A stretch of 62,058 nt of DNA from Bacteroidia bacterium (GCA_014378485.1 JACMNO010000108.1:1-62058); one strand, 5' to 3'; numbered from the stretch's first letter, positions 9,419 to 19,571 are shown. Numbers and translations are program-made. Notes: generated from the sequence alone by a model not told the origin.

Positions 9419-9441
9419 TAATTGTTTATTCCTTAAACGAA

Positions 9442-9465
9442 AAAGGTAACCCTTAGGTTACCTTT
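9442..9465 (-). terminator. Intrinsic terminator after the biotin carboxylase gene
   Basis: A perfect 10-bp stem AAAGGTAACC / GGTTACCTTT with a 4-base loop, beginning 3 bp after the stop codon. On the minus strand it is followed by TTTCGTTT, a usable U tract. It separates accC from the DUF4294-M28 operon. Confidence 0.8.
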
Positions 9466-9468
9466 AAA

Positions 9469-10950
9469 CTATACGCGGTTTAACCGCCATTTGGATTTAC
9501 CTGTAGTTTCAGATGCCTGTTCTTTGGCTTTATTATTGAGCTGTGAGGCAATAAATGCACCAAATACTGAAGCAATTTCTTCTTCATTTGCATTAGTTTT
9601 ATTTAACATTTCAGGTTTAAAATATTTAGGGATAAAGCCGGTATCAAACTTACCGCTTACAAACGCATCATGTTTTAATACAAAAGCGCAAAAAGATAAT
9701 GTTGTTTCAACTCCGGTTATCTGATAATCCTGAATAGCGCGTAACATTTTTTCAATCGCTTCTGTTCTATCTTTTCCATGAACAATTAATTTGGCAATCA
9801 TCGGATCGTAATAAATCGGAATGTCCATTCCTTCTTCAAAAGAATCATCTACACGCACACCGGGTCCTGATGGAATACGGTATGTTTTTAAATTACCGAT
9901 ATCAGGTAAAAAATTATTAGCCGGATCTTCAGCACAAACACGCACTTCAATAGCATGACCGTTTATTTTCAGGTCATCCTGAGTAAATGATAATTTTTCT
10001 CCTCGTGCTACTTTAATTTGTTCTTTCACCAAATCTAGCCCGGTGATCATTTCAGAAACAGGATGTTCCACCTGTAAACGTGTATTCATTTCCAAGAAAT
10101 AGAAATTGAGTTTGTCGTCCAATAAAAATTCAACAGTTCCTGCGCCGCTGTAATTACAGGCTGTGGCAACATTAACGGCACATTCTCCCATTGCTTTCCT
10201 TAATGCAGCAGTTAACACACTGGAAGGAGCTTCTTCAATTAATTTTTGATGCCGGCGTTGAATACTACATTCACGTTCAAATAAATAAACGCAGTTTCCA
10301 TGATTATCCGCTAGTAACTGAATTTCAATATGTCTTGGTCCGGCAGCATATTTTTCAATAAATACAGCTCCATTTCCAAATGCTGAGATAGCTTCGCTGA
10401 TGGCTAATTTCATTTGCTCTTCAATTTCACTTTCTGTTTCCACCAAACGCATTCCTTTTCCGCCGCCGCCGGCCGATGCTTTTATTAATAATGGGAAACC
10501 TATTTCCTTAGCAAGTTTAGTAGCTTCCGCTAAATCACTGATAGCGCCTTCAGAACCGGGGATCATAGGAACGTTATATTTTTTCGCCGTAGCTTTAGCA
10601 CTTAATTTATCACCCATCAAATCCATCGCTTCTGCACTAGGTCCAATAAAAGTGATTCCTGCTTTCTGCACTTTTCTGACGAAATCAGCATTTTCAGATA
10701 AAAATCCATAACCGGGGTGAATACCATCTACTCCTAATTCTTTACATATTGCAATGATTTTATCTCCCTGCAAATACGATTGAGAACTTGGTGGTGGTCC
10801 TACACAAACAGCCTCATCTGCATATCTTACAAATGGAGCATTTCTATCTGCTTCGCTATAAATAGCAACTGTTAGAATGCCCATTTCTTTTGCACTGCGC
10901 ATTACCCTTAATGCTATCTCTCCCCTGTTTGCAATTAATATCTTTTTCAT
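9469..10950 (-). CDS. accC: Biotin carboxylase subunit (acetyl-/acyl-CoA carboxylase)
   Basis: 493 residues. Biotin carboxylase carboxylates the biotin of a carrier protein using ATP and bicarbonate. The N-terminal domain (KKILIANRGEIALRVMRSAK), the ATP-grasp glycine loop KASAGGGGKGMR, ERECSIQRRHQKLIEEAPS, and the FLEMNTRLQVEHPVSEMITG active-site segment are all intact. It is about 45 residues longer than E. coli AccC, and the ERECSIQRRHQK form plus the tail resemble alpha subunits of propionyl- or methylcrotonyl-CoA carboxylases. No biotin carrier or carboxyltransferase gene lies nearby, so the complex it serves cannot be read from context. Terminator at 9442-9465. Confidence 0.88.
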   Translation of the reverse strand: MKKILIANRGEIALRVMRSAKEMGILTVAIYSEADRNAPFVRYADEAVCVGPPPSSQSYLQGDKIIAICKELGVDGIHPGYGFLSENADFVRKVQKAGITFIGPSAEAMDLMGDKLSAKATAKKYNVPMIPGSEGAISDLAEATKLAKEIGFPLLIKASAGGGGKGMRLVETESEIEEQMKLAISEAISAFGNGAVFIEKYAAGPRHIEIQLLADNHGNCVYLFERECSIQRRHQKLIEEAPSSVLTAALRKAMGECAVNVATACNYSGAGTVEFLLDDKLNFYFLEMNTRLQVEHPVSEMITGLDLVKEQIKVARGEKLSFTQDDLKINGHAIEVRVCAEDPANNFLPDIGNLKTYRIPSGPGVRVDDSFEEGMDIPIYYDPMIAKLIVHGKDRTEAIEKMLRAIQDYQITGVETTLSFCAFVLKHDAFVSGKFDTGFIPKYFKPEMLNKTNANEEEIASVFGAFIASQLNNKAKEQASETTGKSKWRLNRV

Positions 10951-11109
10951 ATGATAACCCCTTAATTATGAGTCACGAATATAATCATTGAGACGTTTAA
11001 TATGGTAGAATTTCTAAAGAAATATTTATTTGTTAATAGATTGTGAATACTCTTAAACTCAGTTATAAATGCTTTTTGTAATATTTGTTAAAATACTAAA
11101 TACTGAACC

Positions 11110-13470
11110 ATGAGAAAAATAATGTTGAGCTTTATCTTTTTGTTTTTTGCCTCTATCATCCAGGCACAGGATAATTTTAATATAGATGAATTACCTAATA
11201 TTTTGGTAAGAGAACTCAACAAGTTCAGGATGAAAAACGGGCTTGATACGTTTGAACTTAATCAGGTGTTGATAGATGCAGCGGCGATGGACGCTAAATC
11301 TTTTGCTAAATCTGGCAATGTTAAAGTAGATCCTGAAAAAGTAAAGAAAAATTTAGTGAAAGCCGGAGGCACTAAAAAAGGTGAGGAATTGGCCATGTTA
11401 GCGCCTGTTAGTAAAGGAAGAGATAATTATAAAACAGCGGATGTTGCTAAAGTGATTTGGACACGTTGGGAAAATAATAAAAAGGATAAGGAGATTCTTG
11501 TAAAAGCACAATACATGTTGATCGGCATTAAATGCGAGATGCAAAAAGATGGAAAAAAAATTGTTGTGACAGCAGTTTTTGGAGGTTATGACAGTTTTAA
11601 TTCGGGCGCTAAAATGAAAAAGGAATTGGCAGTTCCGTTTAATACAAAATCAAAAAAATTACTGACTCCTGATGCCAAGGCTTGTAAAACCTGTGATAAA
11701 TGGAAGAACTATGATATTCTTCAAAAAGGATTGAAAGTTGAAAATGGAAAAATTTACCTGGAGTATGCAAATTTAAAAGATCTGAAACGCATCTTAAAGA
11801 AATCAAAAGATGGCCTTGCTGTTGATATTATTCAGCGTTCACAATACGAAAAAGCAGATTATAATATTGTAGATAATAATTTACAAAATAAAGGAATTAT
11901 GCAAAAGGTGATTACTAAGGACCAGGTTTTTTCAAAAAATTTAATCAAGCCGGATCCCAAGGCAAAGAAAAAAGTGAAGATCAATAAATTGAAACTTGAA
12001 ATGGGGAAATTTAATCCCAAGATTACCGGGCCTTATGAATTAAATTTAATTGTGGTTCAGGATGGACATGTTTGCAAAACAGTTACTCGCAGTTACCTGG
12101 AAAGAGGCGACCAGGAAAGCAGCACACCCGTTGGTCTTTTACCTGCTGAAGAAAGTGTTGGATTAAAGCCACCATTCGAACCAAAATCAGAAAGCTCGAT
12201 ATTAAATTTCACCATACCTTTTGAGAAAAATAAATCGGAGTTTAAACCTGAAGATGTTGCACCGTTCATTAAAGCCTTGAATGAACCGGATTTCGTGATC
12301 GATGGACTATACATTTATGCATTTTCATCTATTGAAGGAGATGCAGGTGCCAATGCGAAATTACAGCGTAAGCGTGCTGAAAGTGTAACCAAAGTATTGC
12401 AAAGCATGCAGCAGAATAAGATCACTCCAAGTATAGAAACAAAAGATTCCTGGAATTTATTTGAATTGGAAATGGAAGATGGAAAATATGCTGACCTGGT
12501 AAAAATGGGAAAAGAGAAAGCCATCAAAAAGATAAATGCAGACGGTGCTTTATTAAAAGAACTGGAACCCGTTTTAGCGAAGCAGCGTTTTGCTCAAATG
12601 GTGATGGATGTAACTTATGATATTACCGGCGATAAAGAACAAAAGTTTACCACAGTATCTTTTAACAGAGCTATTAAAGCCAACAAAATACCACAGGCTT
12701 ATAAAATTATGGAATACGCTTATGCAAAAAAAATGGATAAGCGATATACAGAAGATGTAATGGATAGTATGAAAATTCCTAACGATCCGAAGTTTGTTAA
12801 CATAATGAATAATAAGGTATACTATAATTATCTAGCCAATAGTAGTATTGTGGATGAAGAAGACTATGTTGAGTTCAAGCGCCTTGAAAAACTGGATGCT
12901 ACCAATGACATTGTAAGGTTCAACAGAATCTTCTGTTCTATAAAAATTGACTCAACGCTTGGAACAAAAGAGCAGCAGGGAAAAATGCAGCAGGAAATAG
13001 ATGCCCTGTATAAAACAAAAATCAATAAAAAATTAGTAGATGGTTTAAATATTGAATGGCAGTTTAAGATTATAGAATCTTTAGATACCATCGATGATGC
13101 GGAGCCTTTAATAGAAGCCTGCATCAATAAGATTAAAGGATTTTATAATTTTAAAGAAGCAAGCTGGCAAAATGCTCTGAAACTGGCCTATGTATTTACA
13201 AGAGGAAAAGATTATAAGTTTTCTTCTTTTGTATTGGAACCTTTTTTAAAGGTGCCTAATGTCAGTGAAGATTTGTTGTTCAGTTATATTTCTATAGCGT
13301 CACATTTACCGGAGAAATTCTATAGTAGAACTTTTAGTGATGCCCTACATAAAGCAAAAGAAAAGAATTCTGAACGATACTGCAGGTTATTCGGAGAGCC
13401 TTATATGTCGTTTCAGGTGCTAGATAATCCAAATGCCAAGAAAGATTACAGGGAAGCAGGTTGCAGATAA
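11110..13470 (+). CDS. Exported CAP-like plus OmpA-like envelope protein
   Basis: 786 residues. Signal peptide (1-19, ending IIQAQ); a CAP/SCP-like segment (about 25-165: LNKFRMKNGLDTFELNQVL ... AAAMDAKSF); an intermediate domain containing CKTCDKWKN; then an OmpA-like stretch (about 365-510) recognisable from FTIPFEKNKSEFKPEDV, the Gly/Ala turn YAFSSIEGDAGANAKLQRKRAESV and the following helix, which in OmpA domains binds peptidoglycan; finally a helical C-terminus with no family that I recognise. It probably ties the outer membrane or a surface structure to the cell wall. Converges with the TPR-PD40-SPOR gene. Confidence 0.7.
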   Translation: MRKIMLSFIFLFFASIIQAQDNFNIDELPNILVRELNKFRMKNGLDTFELNQVLIDAAAMDAKSFAKSGNVKVDPEKVKKNLVKAGGTKKGEELAMLAPVSKGRDNYKTADVAKVIWTRWENNKKDKEILVKAQYMLIGIKCEMQKDGKKIVVTAVFGGYDSFNSGAKMKKELAVPFNTKSKKLLTPDAKACKTCDKWKNYDILQKGLKVENGKIYLEYANLKDLKRILKKSKDGLAVDIIQRSQYEKADYNIVDNNLQNKGIMQKVITKDQVFSKNLIKPDPKAKKKVKINKLKLEMGKFNPKITGPYELNLIVVQDGHVCKTVTRSYLERGDQESSTPVGLLPAEESVGLKPPFEPKSESSILNFTIPFEKNKSEFKPEDVAPFIKALNEPDFVIDGLYIYAFSSIEGDAGANAKLQRKRAESVTKVLQSMQQNKITPSIETKDSWNLFELEMEDGKYADLVKMGKEKAIKKINADGALLKELEPVLAKQRFAQMVMDVTYDITGDKEQKFTTVSFNRAIKANKIPQAYKIMEYAYAKKMDKRYTEDVMDSMKIPNDPKFVNIMNNKVYYNYLANSSIVDEEDYVEFKRLEKLDATNDIVRFNRIFCSIKIDSTLGTKEQQGKMQQEIDALYKTKINKKLVDGLNIEWQFKIIESLDTIDDAEPLIEACINKIKGFYNFKEASWQNALKLAYVFTRGKDYKFSSFVLEPFLKVPNVSEDLLFSYISIASHLPEKFYSRTFSDALHKAKEKNSERYCRLFGEPYMSFQVLDNPNAKKDYREAGCR

Positions 13471-13510
13471 TTATTAGATTTTACAGATTACGCAAATAAC
13501 ATTAGAATAG

Positions 13511-15499
13511 TTATTTCAAAATTCCCTGGTTAAGAAGTTCCTGAAAATAATATTTCTCGCCTTTGTAAATGGCGATAACAAAGGCATCTTTAATCCCATT
13601 CTTTTTCGCTTTTGAAAGGATCGCATTCGTTTCATTTAAAGTTGTATAAGAACCAAGTGTAAAACGGGTAATATTATCGGGTAAAGTTCTGCGTAATGTT
13701 TTAGGCAATCCAATAAGTTTTGAATAATTAAAATTCTCAAAAATTTTATAAGCACCTATTTGTACAGTATAATCCAAACTATCAATAACTGTTTCTCCAT
13801 ATTTAGCTAGCAGCTCTTCATAGGTTAAACCAATAGGCCTTAAATCATCGGGTTGAAAAGCAGAAGAATCAATTTGCGTATTATTCATACGCAAGTATTC
13901 AACAGAAAATAATTCAGCATCTATTTCAATTTTAGCAAACGAATCTATTTTAGCTGTTGAAATTGCTTTTGTAATTGTTGTATTTAGATATTTATAAATA
14001 ATCTCATATTCATTTCCGGAAGGAAGATTAACTAAATAACCACCTGTAATTGAATTTGAATTGAAGATGCCAGAAAAATCTTTGCGGTTTAATTTGGATC
14101 GGACAAAAATTTCTGCCTTAACAGGAGCATTATCATATTTTACATTTCCGGTAACCAACACCAATGAGGTTGGTTTTCCAAATAATCCTGGTTCCACCAT
14201 ATAAATATCCTGCAGTCCTTTTCCATCTTTCTTTTCGGTTGAATAATAACCTCTTTCTCCATCGGAAGAAACAATGTAAAACTTATCGTCCTGTGCTGTA
14301 TTTACAGGTTTCCCTACATTATATGGAGTAGTCCATTTACCTAGTTTCAATTCACTTCTAAAAACATCATAGCCACCAATGGTATTATGACCGGTTGACG
14401 CAAAAAATAAGGTTTTACCGTCGGCATGTATAAATGGTGCATCTTCATCAAAACTTGTATTTATCTCTGGCCCCAAGTTTTTTACATTGCCCCAGCTTCC
14501 ATCCGCTAATAACTGGGCAAAATAAATATCTCGCCCTCCCAAACCACCCTGTCGGTCACTTGAAAAATAAATTGTTTTTTCATCGGGAGACAAACAAACA
14601 CTTCCTTCCCAAAAATTGGAATTGATCCCTTTTACTTTTTCTGGAATCCCCCAATTGTAGCCATCTAATTTACTGACATAAATGTCGCCACTGCCAACTC
14701 CTATGTTTCTATAAGTAAATAATCGTTGTCCGTCATGAGAAATATGCACAACAGCGTCATGTCCATTGGTATTGATAGCAGTAATTGGTATTGGTTCTGT
14801 CCAATTATTGAAATTATTTTTATGAGAGATCATCACATCTTCAAAATAGATCCCGTTTTTCATGTCAACCCTGTTTGGAAGGATCTGTTTTCCCCCCATA
14901 GATTTTTCTCCGCGATAGGTAAAAACCATGAAACTTTCATTGGAAGGAAATACAGGTGTATATTCAGAACCTGCTGTATTAACGGGGGGTCCAATATTGG
15001 TTATTTTAGCAACAGAAGATTTGTTATTTAGTGAAATAGCGCTTTTACATATTGCAATTTGATGTTCAACTTCATTTTTTACGTCCTTATTCAAAGGATT
15101 CATTTTATATTTTTCAAATTGTGCAATCGCTTCATTGCATTTTTCGTTTGCCAGAAGTGCTTTTCCTAAATAATAATCATAATCCGGTAGTTTTGTTTTA
15201 ATAGATTCCGCCGCTTTTATAAGTGATTCTGAAACGTTTTGAAATTTGGCATCATATACGCTACAGGTCCCGAGTAAATAACCTATATAGACATTCGATT
15301 TATGCTTTTTATACAAGCTATCATAAATTGGTCTGGCAAAAAGATATTCTTGGTTACTGAAATACTTATCGGCATAATTTAGTTTTTGCCTCTCGTTAAG
15401 CAACCATTTCGAGGTATTCTCTTCTTTAAGATCAATATTAATCTGGCTATGTAATAAATTACATAGCATCAAAATAAGTAGTAAGACTTTATTTTTCAT
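13511..15499 (-). CDS. TPR / PD40 beta-propeller / SPOR-like outer-membrane-associated protein
   Basis: 662 residues from the ATG at 15499 (MKNKVLLLILMLCNLLHSQ makes a clean signal peptide; an in-frame ATG at 15517 is less likely). After TPR-like helices (about 25-160) come PD40/WD40-like propeller blades (about 180-440) with repeats such as SPDEKTIYFSSDRQGGLGGRDIYF and ADGKTLFFASTGHNTIGGYDVF cores, a carboxypeptidase-regulatory-like fold, and a C-terminal SPOR-like domain (about 575-655, opening YTVQIGAYK). The order resembles the T9SS accessory protein PorE, but a SPOR-like peptidoglycan-binding end replaces the OmpA domain. Role in envelope anchoring is inference. Confidence 0.75.
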   Translation of the reverse strand: MKNKVLLLILMLCNLLHSQINIDLKEENTSKWLLNERQKLNYADKYFSNQEYLFARPIYDSLYKKHKSNVYIGYLLGTCSVYDAKFQNVSESLIKAAESIKTKLPDYDYYLGKALLANEKCNEAIAQFEKYKMNPLNKDVKNEVEHQIAICKSAISLNNKSSVAKITNIGPPVNTAGSEYTPVFPSNESFMVFTYRGEKSMGGKQILPNRVDMKNGIYFEDVMISHKNNFNNWTEPIPITAINTNGHDAVVHISHDGQRLFTYRNIGVGSGDIYVSKLDGYNWGIPEKVKGINSNFWEGSVCLSPDEKTIYFSSDRQGGLGGRDIYFAQLLADGSWGNVKNLGPEINTSFDEDAPFIHADGKTLFFASTGHNTIGGYDVFRSELKLGKWTTPYNVGKPVNTAQDDKFYIVSSDGERGYYSTEKKDGKGLQDIYMVEPGLFGKPTSLVLVTGNVKYDNAPVKAEIFVRSKLNRKDFSGIFNSNSITGGYLVNLPSGNEYEIIYKYLNTTITKAISTAKIDSFAKIEIDAELFSVEYLRMNNTQIDSSAFQPDDLRPIGLTYEELLAKYGETVIDSLDYTVQIGAYKIFENFNYSKLIGLPKTLRRTLPDNITRFTLGSYTTLNETNAILSKAKKNGIKDAFVIAIYKGEKYYFQELLNQGILK

Positions 15500-15623
15500 T
15501 AATATGAAGTTATGCATAAATTTTGAAAATGATGAGCAAGTTTGAGTTCAACCCCTGTTTTTTATCAGCTGCTTTTTATTCGTTTATCAGGTAAAATATT
15601 TCTGCTAAATCCAAAAAAACATA

Positions 15624-15635
15624 AATTACGTAATT
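15624..15635. promoter_or_regulatory. 12-bp perfect palindrome in the divergent gap before msrBA
   Basis: AATTACGTAATT is self-complementary and is followed 7 bp later by another ATTACG. It lies between two divergently transcribed genes, 65 bp upstream of the Msr start codon, where an operator would be expected. No regulator is identified. Confidence 0.3.
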
Positions 15636-15699
15636 GTATAACATTACGAAAACAAATTAGCACTTTAATTGTTTAAATTTATAAGATAAATAAATACCT

Positions 15700-16701
15700 A
15701 TGAAATCAATTCAAAAAATACAGAATAAACAATCACGCTTATTTTTGGTAGGTTTTATGTTTATTATTGGCTGCTGTAATACCCAATGTCAAAATGCTAG
15801 CCATACTGAAAGCGTTTCTAAAAGTTTAACTATAAAAAAAGATACCCCTATGAAATTAAATCCATTAACTAAAGAAGAGCAATACGTTATTTTAAACAAA
15901 GGAACTGAAAGACCTTTTACGGGAGAGTATACCGAAAATTTTTCTGAAGGGACTTACACTTGTAAACAATGTAATGCACCACTTTATAATTCCAACTCTA
16001 AGTTCCATTCCGGATGTGGATGGCCAAGTTTTGATGATGAAATAAAAGGAGCTGTAAAGAAAACCGTTGATGCCGACGGACAAAGAACTGAAATTACCTG
16101 CGCTAATTGCGGAGGGCATTTAGGCCACGTGTTTTATGGCGAAGGCTTAACGGATAAAGATACACGCCACTGTGTAAATTCAACATCTATGTTATTTGTG
16201 GAATCAAAAGATAAAAAAGAAAACGCAAAAGCTATTTTTGCAGGCGGTTGTTTTTGGGGAGTTGAATATTATTTTCAACAGGCCAAGGGTGTGCTCAGTA
16301 CGCAGGTAGGTTACACTGGTGGTTTTACAGAAAAACCTACTTATAAAGAAGTATGTGCTCATAAAACAGGACATATAGAAGCACTTGAAGTGACTTATGA
16401 TCCGTCACAAACCTCGTACGAAGAATTAGCTAAATTATTTTTCGAGATTCATGATCCAACCCAGGCAAATGGACAAGGGAACGATGTTGGACCACAATAC
16501 CTTTCTGTTATTTTTTACCTGGACGATACACAAAAAACAACAGCCGAGAAATTAATAGGTTTACTTCAAATCAAAGGTTATAAAGTAGCCACCCAATTGA
16601 AGAAAGCAACAATCTTTTGGCCAGCGGAAGATTATCATCAGCAGTATTATGAAAAAGAGGGCGGGACGCCTTACTGTCACCGTCGGGTGAAGAGGTTTTA
16701 A
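15700..16701 (+). CDS. msrBA: Methionine sulfoxide reductase MsrB-MsrA fusion, predicted lipoprotein
   Basis: 333 residues. MsrB is first (about 54-167): zinc cysteines Cys88/Cys91 and Cys134/Cys137 and the catalytic Cys158 in RHCVN. MsrA follows (about 178-330) with catalytic Cys184 in GGCFWG. The two domains reduce the R- and S-diastereomers of methionine sulfoxide. The N-terminus is a lipoprotein signal (hydrophobic 14-23, lipobox IIGC with Cys25), so the enzyme is predicted to be membrane-anchored outside the cytoplasm. A downstream ATG at codon 51 would give a cytosolic form, but the lipobox argues for the long start. A strong terminator follows directly. Confidence 0.93.
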   Translation: MKSIQKIQNKQSRLFLVGFMFIIGCCNTQCQNASHTESVSKSLTIKKDTPMKLNPLTKEEQYVILNKGTERPFTGEYTENFSEGTYTCKQCNAPLYNSNSKFHSGCGWPSFDDEIKGAVKKTVDADGQRTEITCANCGGHLGHVFYGEGLTDKDTRHCVNSTSMLFVESKDKKENAKAIFAGGCFWGVEYYFQQAKGVLSTQVGYTGGFTEKPTYKEVCAHKTGHIEALEVTYDPSQTSYEELAKLFFEIHDPTQANGQGNDVGPQYLSVIFYLDDTQKTTAEKLIGLLQIKGYKVATQLKKATIFWPAEDYHQQYYEKEGGTPYCHRRVKRF

Positions 16702-16712
16702 TTGATAAACTT

Positions 16713-16745
16713 AAAAGTCTTTCGTAAAACGAAAGACTTTTTTTT
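16713..16745 (+). terminator. Intrinsic terminator of msrBA
   Basis: A stem of about 12 bp (AAAGTCTTTCGT pairing with ACGAAAGACTTT) with a 3-base loop AAA runs into eight T residues at 16738-16745. Confidence 0.9.
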
Positions 16746-16836
16746 ATTGAAAAGCTGCGGATAATCTGGGAACGATTTGTTTAATTCGTATATTGTTCAT
16801 TGGAGTTACTAATCGTTTCCGAGTTTAATTTTATTT

Positions 16837-18819
16837 ATGATGACTATTTATAAAGTGTTTTTATTTTTCATTGTTTTAATTCTGCTCCAGCCGAAATGTA
16901 ATGCTCAGAATAAAATGTTTGAATCATTAAAGGCTGAACTTAATTTAGCCAGGCACGATACAATAAGGTGTGATGTTTTGGATCAGTTGATAGAGGTTGC
17001 AGCGGAGGGCGAATGGCAGAAATATAATGAGCAAATGAAGCAGATTGCCTTAAAAAACCTGGCATTAAAACCAGGTGGCAGGTTATTAACGATTTTTAGT
17101 AAATTTTATGCGACCGCTCTTCATAACCAGGGAATAATTTATTCAGAACAATCAAATGATGAAAAAGCGATTGAATACTTTAATAAAAGTATAGAGATCA
17201 GCAAGCAGGGAGGAAATAAAAATGAAATGGCTATTTCTTTGCAAGCTATCGCCCAAATTGATATCAGGAAAGGAAATAATACAAAAGCACTGAACCAGTT
17301 GTATGAGTGTCTTAAAATTTTTGAAGAGGTAGGAGATGAGATTGGAATTGCTGATGTTCATTTAAGTATCGGGGACATTTGTTATTTGCAAAGGGATTAT
17401 CTTAAAGCGTTAGAGCACCATAAAAAAAGTCATGAGCTTTATTTGAATAATAATTATCAGGTGGCGTTAAGTACTATCAATTTTAAAATTGGTGTTGATT
17501 ACAATGCAATCAAAGATTATTTAAATGCACTGAAATATTTACAAAAAAGTATTGATTTAATCGAAAGCTTTGATTATGGAGCCAATTCGGTGGCTTATTT
17601 AAATATTGCACAAATCTATATATATCAAAACAAGTATGATAAAGCTTTGGATTATGCTTTAAAAGGTTTGAATATAGCAGAGCGTATGCAGAACAAGGTG
17701 GAAACAAACCATAGTCATATCATTTTGAGTAAGGTGTTCAGATTACAAAAGAAATTGGACCTTTCTGTTTTACATGCCAAAGAGGCTTTAAATATAGGAC
17801 AGGAAATTTCGCATCCGGCTGAAATAAATATGGCGGCAAAGCAATTGTATGAACTATTTTCAGAAATCAATAAGACGGAAGAAGCAGCCAGATATCACCA
17901 GTTGTTTATTGAAACAAAAAATGTATTGGATAACCAGGAATCTAAAAATGCTTTACTAGAGCAAAAGCTAAGATATGAATATGAAAAAAAGGAACTCATC
18001 AGTAAAGCAGAAAATGAAAAAATATTAGTTAAACTATCTGCAGAGAATGAAAGAAAAAATCTTCAGAAAAACATTTGGCTGATTGTGTTTGGTTCTATAT
18101 TGATCGTGATAGGTATCAGCTCTTTTTTTCTTTACAAAAATTTTAAGCAAAAAAATGTCATTACAAATCAGAAAAATAATTTATTAAAACAAAAACTACT
18201 TGTTTCTCAAATGAATCCTCATTTTATTTTTAATTCGTTAAACGCAATCCAGAATTATATTTTTAAGCAAGATAGTTTAAAAGCAGGAAATTACCTGGCG
18301 CAATTCTCGGAATTGATCAGGATGATACTTGATTTTTCAAGGAAAGATTATATTTCTATTTCATCAGAAACAAAATTACTAACTACCTATATGGAATTGC
18401 AGAAATTAAGATTTGAAAGTAAGTTTGATTATGCAATTATCATTGATGAAAGAATTGATGTGGAAAGCATTCATATTCCGCCTATGTTAGCTCAGCCCTT
18501 TATTGAAAATGCGATAGAACATGGTATTTTTTATAAGAAAGACAAAGGTCGAGTAGATGTCCGCCTTTATTTCGAGAACAATAATCTGATCTATGAAATT
18601 GAAGACGATGGAGTTGGAATTGATGGCGCCATGGCATTGAAAAATAAATTAAAATCTTCTTATGAATCTTTAGCAACCATTATTACCAAGGAAAGAATGA
18701 GCGTGTTAAATGAACAGTTCAAAAAGAATATTGAAATAGAAATCATTGATAAAAAGAAAACTTCAGAAGGAGATTCAGGGGTAAAAGTTAAATTTGTTGT
18801 GCCATTTAAAGAAAATTAA
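16837..18819 (+). CDS. TPR-containing LytS/YehU-type sensor histidine kinase
   Basis: 660 residues. Signal-like hydrophobic N-terminus (about 3-23), TPR repeats (about 90-350), a coiled coil (about 365-410), one TM helix (about 412-434), then the His_kinase (PF06580) domain with phospho-acceptor His462 in QMNPHFIFNSLNAIQ, and a HATPase domain with ENAIEHGI and DDGVGI. Sensing is expected on the periplasmic TPR side. It is followed after 5 bp by a LytTR response regulator, which is its obvious partner. The TPR-kinase architecture is common in Bacteroidota; the signal is unknown. Confidence 0.92.
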   Translation: MMTIYKVFLFFIVLILLQPKCNAQNKMFESLKAELNLARHDTIRCDVLDQLIEVAAEGEWQKYNEQMKQIALKNLALKPGGRLLTIFSKFYATALHNQGIIYSEQSNDEKAIEYFNKSIEISKQGGNKNEMAISLQAIAQIDIRKGNNTKALNQLYECLKIFEEVGDEIGIADVHLSIGDICYLQRDYLKALEHHKKSHELYLNNNYQVALSTINFKIGVDYNAIKDYLNALKYLQKSIDLIESFDYGANSVAYLNIAQIYIYQNKYDKALDYALKGLNIAERMQNKVETNHSHIILSKVFRLQKKLDLSVLHAKEALNIGQEISHPAEINMAAKQLYELFSEINKTEEAARYHQLFIETKNVLDNQESKNALLEQKLRYEYEKKELISKAENEKILVKLSAENERKNLQKNIWLIVFGSILIVIGISSFFLYKNFKQKNVITNQKNNLLKQKLLVSQMNPHFIFNSLNAIQNYIFKQDSLKAGNYLAQFSELIRMILDFSRKDYISISSETKLLTTYMELQKLRFESKFDYAIIIDERIDVESIHIPPMLAQPFIENAIEHGIFYKKDKGRVDVRLYFENNNLIYEIEDDGVGIDGAMALKNKLKSSYESLATIITKERMSVLNEQFKKNIEIEIIDKKKTSEGDSGVKVKFVVPFKEN

Positions 18820-18824
18820 ATTAT

Positions 18825-19571
18825 ATGATCAGGGCAATTATAATAGATGATGAGGCTAACAACCAGGAATTAATTTCTAATTTACTGGGAGCGTATGCAG
18901 AAAACATACAGGTAGTTGCCATAGCTAATTCTGTAGAAACAGCATACGTAGCAATTACAGAACACCATCCTGATTTGATATTTTTAGATATTCAAATGCC
19001 TGATGGAACTGGCTTCGATCTTCTTAAAAAATTTGAAAAAATCAATTTTAAAATCATTTTTGTGACTGCTCATCAGGAGTTCGCCATTGAGGCTTTTAAA
19101 TATTGCGCATTAGACTACTTGTTAAAGCCTCTATCTCCGGCTAATTTAATTGAAGCCGTAAAAAAAGTAGAGGAATCAATAAGTAGTGAAGATTTAAATC
19201 TGAAACTAAAAACCTTATTAAGCAATATTACAGAACCTGGCAAAAACAAAAAAAAGATCGTTCTTAAAACAATGGAACGCATCTATTCAGTAGATATTAA
19301 TGACATCATTCGTTTTGAATCGGATGGCGGTTACACGAAAGTGTTTTTGGTTGACGGTAAACGCATCATGGTCTCCAGGACGATGAAAGAATTTGATGAC
19401 CTGTTATTGGATGCAGGTTTTTTAAGAGTACACCACTCTCATTTAATAAATATGAATCATTTGTTCTGTTTTGAAAAAGGTGAAGGCCATGTGGTTATGA
19501 AAGATGAAGCAATAGTCCCTGTTTCAAACAGAAAAAAAGATCACTTGCTTGAGCTTCTGAATATGCTTTAA
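18825..19571 (+). CDS. LytTR-family response regulator
   Basis: 248 residues. Receiver domain (about 2-120) with the acidic pair Asp8-Asp9, phospho-acceptor Asp55 in LIFLDIQMPDG, and the Lys of YLLKPL; a LytTR DNA-binding domain (about 140-245) with FESDGGYTKVFL and LRVHHSHLINMNHL. It is the output partner of the kinase encoded 5 bp upstream. LytTR proteins bind paired direct repeats; no target site is obvious in the next gap. Confidence 0.95.
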   Translation: MIRAIIIDDEANNQELISNLLGAYAENIQVVAIANSVETAYVAITEHHPDLIFLDIQMPDGTGFDLLKKFEKINFKIIFVTAHQEFAIEAFKYCALDYLLKPLSPANLIEAVKKVEESISSEDLNLKLKTLLSNITEPGKNKKKIVLKTMERIYSVDINDIIRFESDGGYTKVFLVDGKRIMVSRTMKEFDDLLLDAGFLRVHHSHLINMNHLFCFEKGEGHVVMKDEAIVPVSNRKKDHLLELLNML

